Source: Metabacillus rhizolycopersici (lineage in GTDB: Bacteria; Bacillota; Bacilli; Bacillales; Bacillaceae). From it: a stretch of 45,101 nucleotides of DNA. The DNA lies in the NCBI RefSeq assembly GCF_020075705.1, contig NZ_JAIQUM010000046.1:1-45101 (forward strand). The letters are read 5' to 3'. This document shows positions 42,780-45,101 of the stretch, in pieces. The position numbers were made by a program, and so were the translations under genes. Under the pieces are notes generated by a model. That model was not told the DNA's origin. It made no database searches and worked only from the letters and a program-made list of their open reading frames with translations. Each line of letters opens with the position of its first letter. The stretch's first letter is position 1.

Positions 42780-44748
42780 ATTTTTTTATGCCAAACTCGC
42801 ACTAATCAATATCAAAAAGAATGGAAAAACGTATTTCCCCTATATGTTGACTTGCATCGGCACAAGTGTCATGTACTATATCCTGCATTTTATTTCAGTA
42901 AATGAAGGTTTAGATCAAATGTCCGGTGGAACCTCTCTGAAAAGTCTTTTAAGTTTAGGGACTTACGTCATTGCCATCTTTTCCGTCATCTTTCTATTTT
43001 ATACGAACAGCTTTCTCATCAAACGCCGTAAAAAGGAGTTCGGCTTATACAATATCCTTGGTATGGAGAAAAAGCATATAGCGTATATGATGGTCTGGGA
43101 AACATTCTTTGTCTCCTTCGTCAGTTTGGCTGGCGGATTGGTTACTGGTATTCTAGCAAGCAAATTAATGTTTTTATTGCTCCTTAACCTTTTACAATTT
43201 AACATACCCTTTGGTTATTTTATTTCCCTAGACTCTATGATAGCTACCGTGATCCTATTTGCGATTATTTTTATGCTGACCCTTCTTAACAACCTGAGGC
43301 AAATTCACCTGGCCAAACCAATTGAACTAATTAAGGGTGGTCAGACCGGTGAAAAAGAGCCGAAAACAAAATGGATTTTAAGCGTAGTCGGGACCCTCTC
43401 TCTTGCCGGAGGCTACTATATTGCCCTGACAACCGAATCACCATTGGATGCAGTGAATTTATTTTTCCTGGCGGTAGTTCTTGTCATGATTGGAACTTAC
43501 GCGTTGTTTATTGCAGGAACAGTTGCACTATTAAAAATGCTGCGAAAGAACAAGAATTTCTATTATAAAACCAAACATTTTATCAGTGTATCGGGTATGA
43601 TCTACCGCATGAAGCAAAACGCAGCCGGTTTAGCAAGTATATGTATTTTATCAACAGCCGTACTTGTCATGCTATCAACAACCGTGGCATTGTATATCGG
43701 AATGGAAGATCTACTCCGGACGCGCTTTCCAAAAGATATTTCTATAACAGCACAAAATGTTTCAGAGGAAGTATCGAAAAAAATCGATACGATTGTTTTA
43801 GAAGAAGCAGAGAATCATAATATTAAGGTAAAAGATACAGTTCAGTACCGCTACATAGCATATACAACTATTCAAGACGGTCATGTTTTCTCAAGCGGTC
43901 GCCTTGGTTCCATATCATCTGAAAAAATAGCGATACTCAATGTTATGCCATTGAGTGAATATAATAAGCTGGAAAACGAATCCGTCCATTTGGCAGAAAA
44001 TGAAGTACTGTTATTTACCTATAGAGGTGAAATCAATCAGAACACCATTGATATTTCTGGAAATGCATTCAAAGTAAAGGATCGATTAGACCACCTAACC
44101 ATTGATGGATTAGCCTCTGCCTTGCTCGCAAATACGTACTGCATTGTTGTACCTGATCTGCAAACAATCGAAAAGATTAATAGTACGATCAACGAAAACC
44201 CCAATAGCATGGTAGATTTATCCTACAATTATGCTTTTGACGCGGAAGGAAAGGCAGAAGATGAAATCGCCCTGACGAATGTCATCCAAAGTGAACTGAA
44301 GAAACTCTCCGTCGATGGAATGGTAGAAGGTTCGGAAGAATCCAAAGAGTCCTTTTATTCCTTGTATGGTGGCCTTTTCTTCCTTGGTATATTCCTTGGC
44401 GCATTGTTCATCATGGCCACTGTTCTAATTATTTACTACAAACAGATTTCCGAGGGATTTGATGATAAACATCGTTTCGAAATTATGCAAAAGGTCGGTT
44501 TAAGTAAAGCTGAAGTAAAAAAAGCGATTCGCAGTCAAGTGTTGATGGTATTTTTCTTGCCACTAGTAACAGCGGTTATCCATATTGCTTTTGCGTTTAC
44601 AGTAATTACCAAACTACTAGCTTTATTAAATCTTACAAATGTTACATTGTTTGCCCTCACAACCGGAGGAACCATTCTAGTCTTTGCTATCTTCTATGCG
44701 ATTGTCTATTCCCTTACAGCAAGGGAGTACTATAAGATCGTAAGGTGA
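42772..44748 (+). CDS. Bce-type ABC transporter permease (FtsX-domain, BceB-like)
   Basis: 658 residues with about 10 membrane spans in the 2+... FtsX arrangement. A large external domain (about 310-530) between spans in the C-terminal half is typical of BceB proteins and contacts the antibiotic-lipid target and the kinase. FtsX-like segments include KKEFGLYNILGMEKKHIAYMMVWE and HRFEIMQKVGLSKAEVKKAIRSQ. I start at the ATG at 42772, overlapping the ATPase gene by 8 bases, not at the GTGs 9-12 bases earlier. With the three preceding genes it forms a complete sensing and resistance module. Confidence 0.9.
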   Translation: MRKFFYAKLALINIKKNGKTYFPYMLTCIGTSVMYYILHFISVNEGLDQMSGGTSLKSLLSLGTYVIAIFSVIFLFYTNSFLIKRRKKEFGLYNILGMEKKHIAYMMVWETFFVSFVSLAGGLVTGILASKLMFLLLLNLLQFNIPFGYFISLDSMIATVILFAIIFMLTLLNNLRQIHLAKPIELIKGGQTGEKEPKTKWILSVVGTLSLAGGYYIALTTESPLDAVNLFFLAVVLVMIGTYALFIAGTVALLKMLRKNKNFYYKTKHFISVSGMIYRMKQNAAGLASICILSTAVLVMLSTTVALYIGMEDLLRTRFPKDISITAQNVSEEVSKKIDTIVLEEAENHNIKVKDTVQYRYIAYTTIQDGHVFSSGRLGSISSEKIAILNVMPLSEYNKLENESVHLAENEVLLFTYRGEINQNTIDISGNAFKVKDRLDHLTIDGLASALLANTYCIVVPDLQTIEKINSTINENPNSMVDLSYNYAFDAEGKAEDEIALTNVIQSELKKLSVDGMVEGSEESKESFYSLYGGLFFLGIFLGALFIMATVLIIYYKQISEGFDDKHRFEIMQKVGLSKAEVKKAIRSQVLMVFFLPLVTAVIHIAFAFTVITKLLALLNLTNVTLFALTTGGTILVFAIFYAIVYSLTAREYYKIVR

Positions 44749-44908
44749 ATGACCCCTCCTTATCAACCTTGCGGTCTGATTGAAGAAGGGGCTTCCTGAT
44801 TCTTAGACCGTTGCATAAGTGGGGGTTCCCACTATGTCTTACACAATCTCCACAGGCGTAGATTATACTGTTCGGACACAACCCTGCCCTACAGTTTGAT
44901 CAGTTCTG
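44749..44908. other. IS605-type right-end region beside TnpB
   Basis: A perfect hairpin AGTGGG-GGTT-CCCACT lies at 44818-44833. A wider pair, GCGGTCT (44771-44777) and AGACCGT (44805-44811), lies next to the permease stop and could act as its terminator. In IS200/IS605 elements this region also encodes the 3' part of the guide RNA of TnpB. Confidence 0.5.
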
Positions 44909-45101
44909 TTAGTTGGTCACAAGTAGTTGCTCTAATCCTTTTTGGAGGATATTCAGACTTGCATTATGATCCCTGTCCAATACCGCCCCGCACTTTGTGC
45001 AAATATGTGTACGAATGGAAAGTGATTTTTTTACACGTTCACCACAAGAAGAACAGTCTTGTGATGTGTAGTGTGGTTCTACTTTTACAAGTAGCCCGCC
45101 A
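44909..45101 (-). CDS. tnpB: TnpB (IS200/IS605-family RNA-guided nuclease), C-terminal end only
   Basis: The last 63 codons are visible before the window ends. They show the zinc finger CSSC...CTKC and the closing RuvC segment LDRDHNASLNIL with the catalytic Asp, followed by LEQLLVTN and the TAA stop at 44911-44909. The rest lies beyond the right edge, so intactness cannot be judged. Confidence 0.85.
   Translation of the reverse strand, partial: GGLLVKVEPHYTSQDCSSCGERVKKSLSIRTHICTKCGAVLDRDHNASLNILQKGLEQLLVTN

Noticed and set aside
1..45101. CRISPR array, tRNA or rRNA genes, prophage
   Set aside because: No regularly spaced repeats, cloverleaf-like sequences, rRNA blocks or phage structural genes were seen on reading through.

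Overview
The window is AT-rich low-GC Gram-positive DNA, most likely from a spore-forming Bacillaceae. Evidence: strong GGAGG ribosome sites, sigma-A promoters, a Spo0E-like fragment, the small Bacillus 'bh protein', GutM, an OpuA-type betaine transporter, a Bce-type detoxification module and IS200/IS605 debris. No rRNA, tRNA or CRISPR was seen. I cannot name the species.

Layout. 1-4.9 kb: the end of a PepSY protein, a two-gene glycine betaine transporter (permease and binding protein fused) and a HAD phosphatase. 5.0-10.1 kb: an FGGY sugar/polyol kinase and a COG4091 (Rossmann plus SAF) oxidoreductase, divergent from a RbtT/DalT/CsbX-type polyol permease. 10.1-11.8 kb: a small conserved gene and insertion debris. 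11.8-24.0 kb, all minus strand: a SorC regulator, a second COG4091 oxidoreductase, a glucitol-type PTS (IIA, IIC, IIBC), a zinc alcohol dehydrogenase, a 2-hydroxyacid dehydrogenase, GutM, a broken transketolase remnant, enzyme I (PtsI) and GapN. 24.3-35.1 kb, minus strand: pyruvate carboxylase, a second SorC regulator, an HPr paralogue and an acetoin-dehydrogenase-like complex (E1 alpha, E1 beta, E2, E3). 35.1-40.0 kb: insertion-sequence-like hairpins, an MFS exporter, a small membrane protein, an IolS-like aldo/keto reductase, an IclR regulator and a broken multidrug transporter. 40.1-45.1 kb: a complete Bce-type two-component/ABC module, then the C-terminal end of a TnpB.

How the genes may work together. 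Four promoters have the same layout: a -10 box, then an ACAAATG-type half-site 2-4 bp downstream, then a second related site exactly 19 bp further on. They drive the polyol permease, the first COG4091 gene (perhaps with the kinase), pyruvate carboxylase and the acyloin dehydrogenase operon. This joins genes 26 kb apart into one regulon, plausibly controlled by the SorC regulator encoded between the last two. COG4091 includes, to my knowledge, the DRL/DXR-II enzymes that interconvert 1-deoxyxylulose 5-phosphate (DXP) and 2-C-methylerythritol 4-phosphate (MEP). DXP is an acyloin like acetoin. I therefore propose, as inference only, a catabolic route for a methyl-branched tetritol or deoxypentulose: uptake and phosphorylation (permease plus FGGY kinase, or PTS), oxidation by COG4091 to a DXP-like acyloin, cleavage by the acetoin-type complex to acetyl-CoA and glyceraldehyde 3-phosphate, oxidation of the latter by GapN, and oxaloacetate supply by pyruvate carboxylase. 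The conservative reading is a pentitol/tetritol utilisation region with an ordinary acetoin or pyruvate dehydrogenase.
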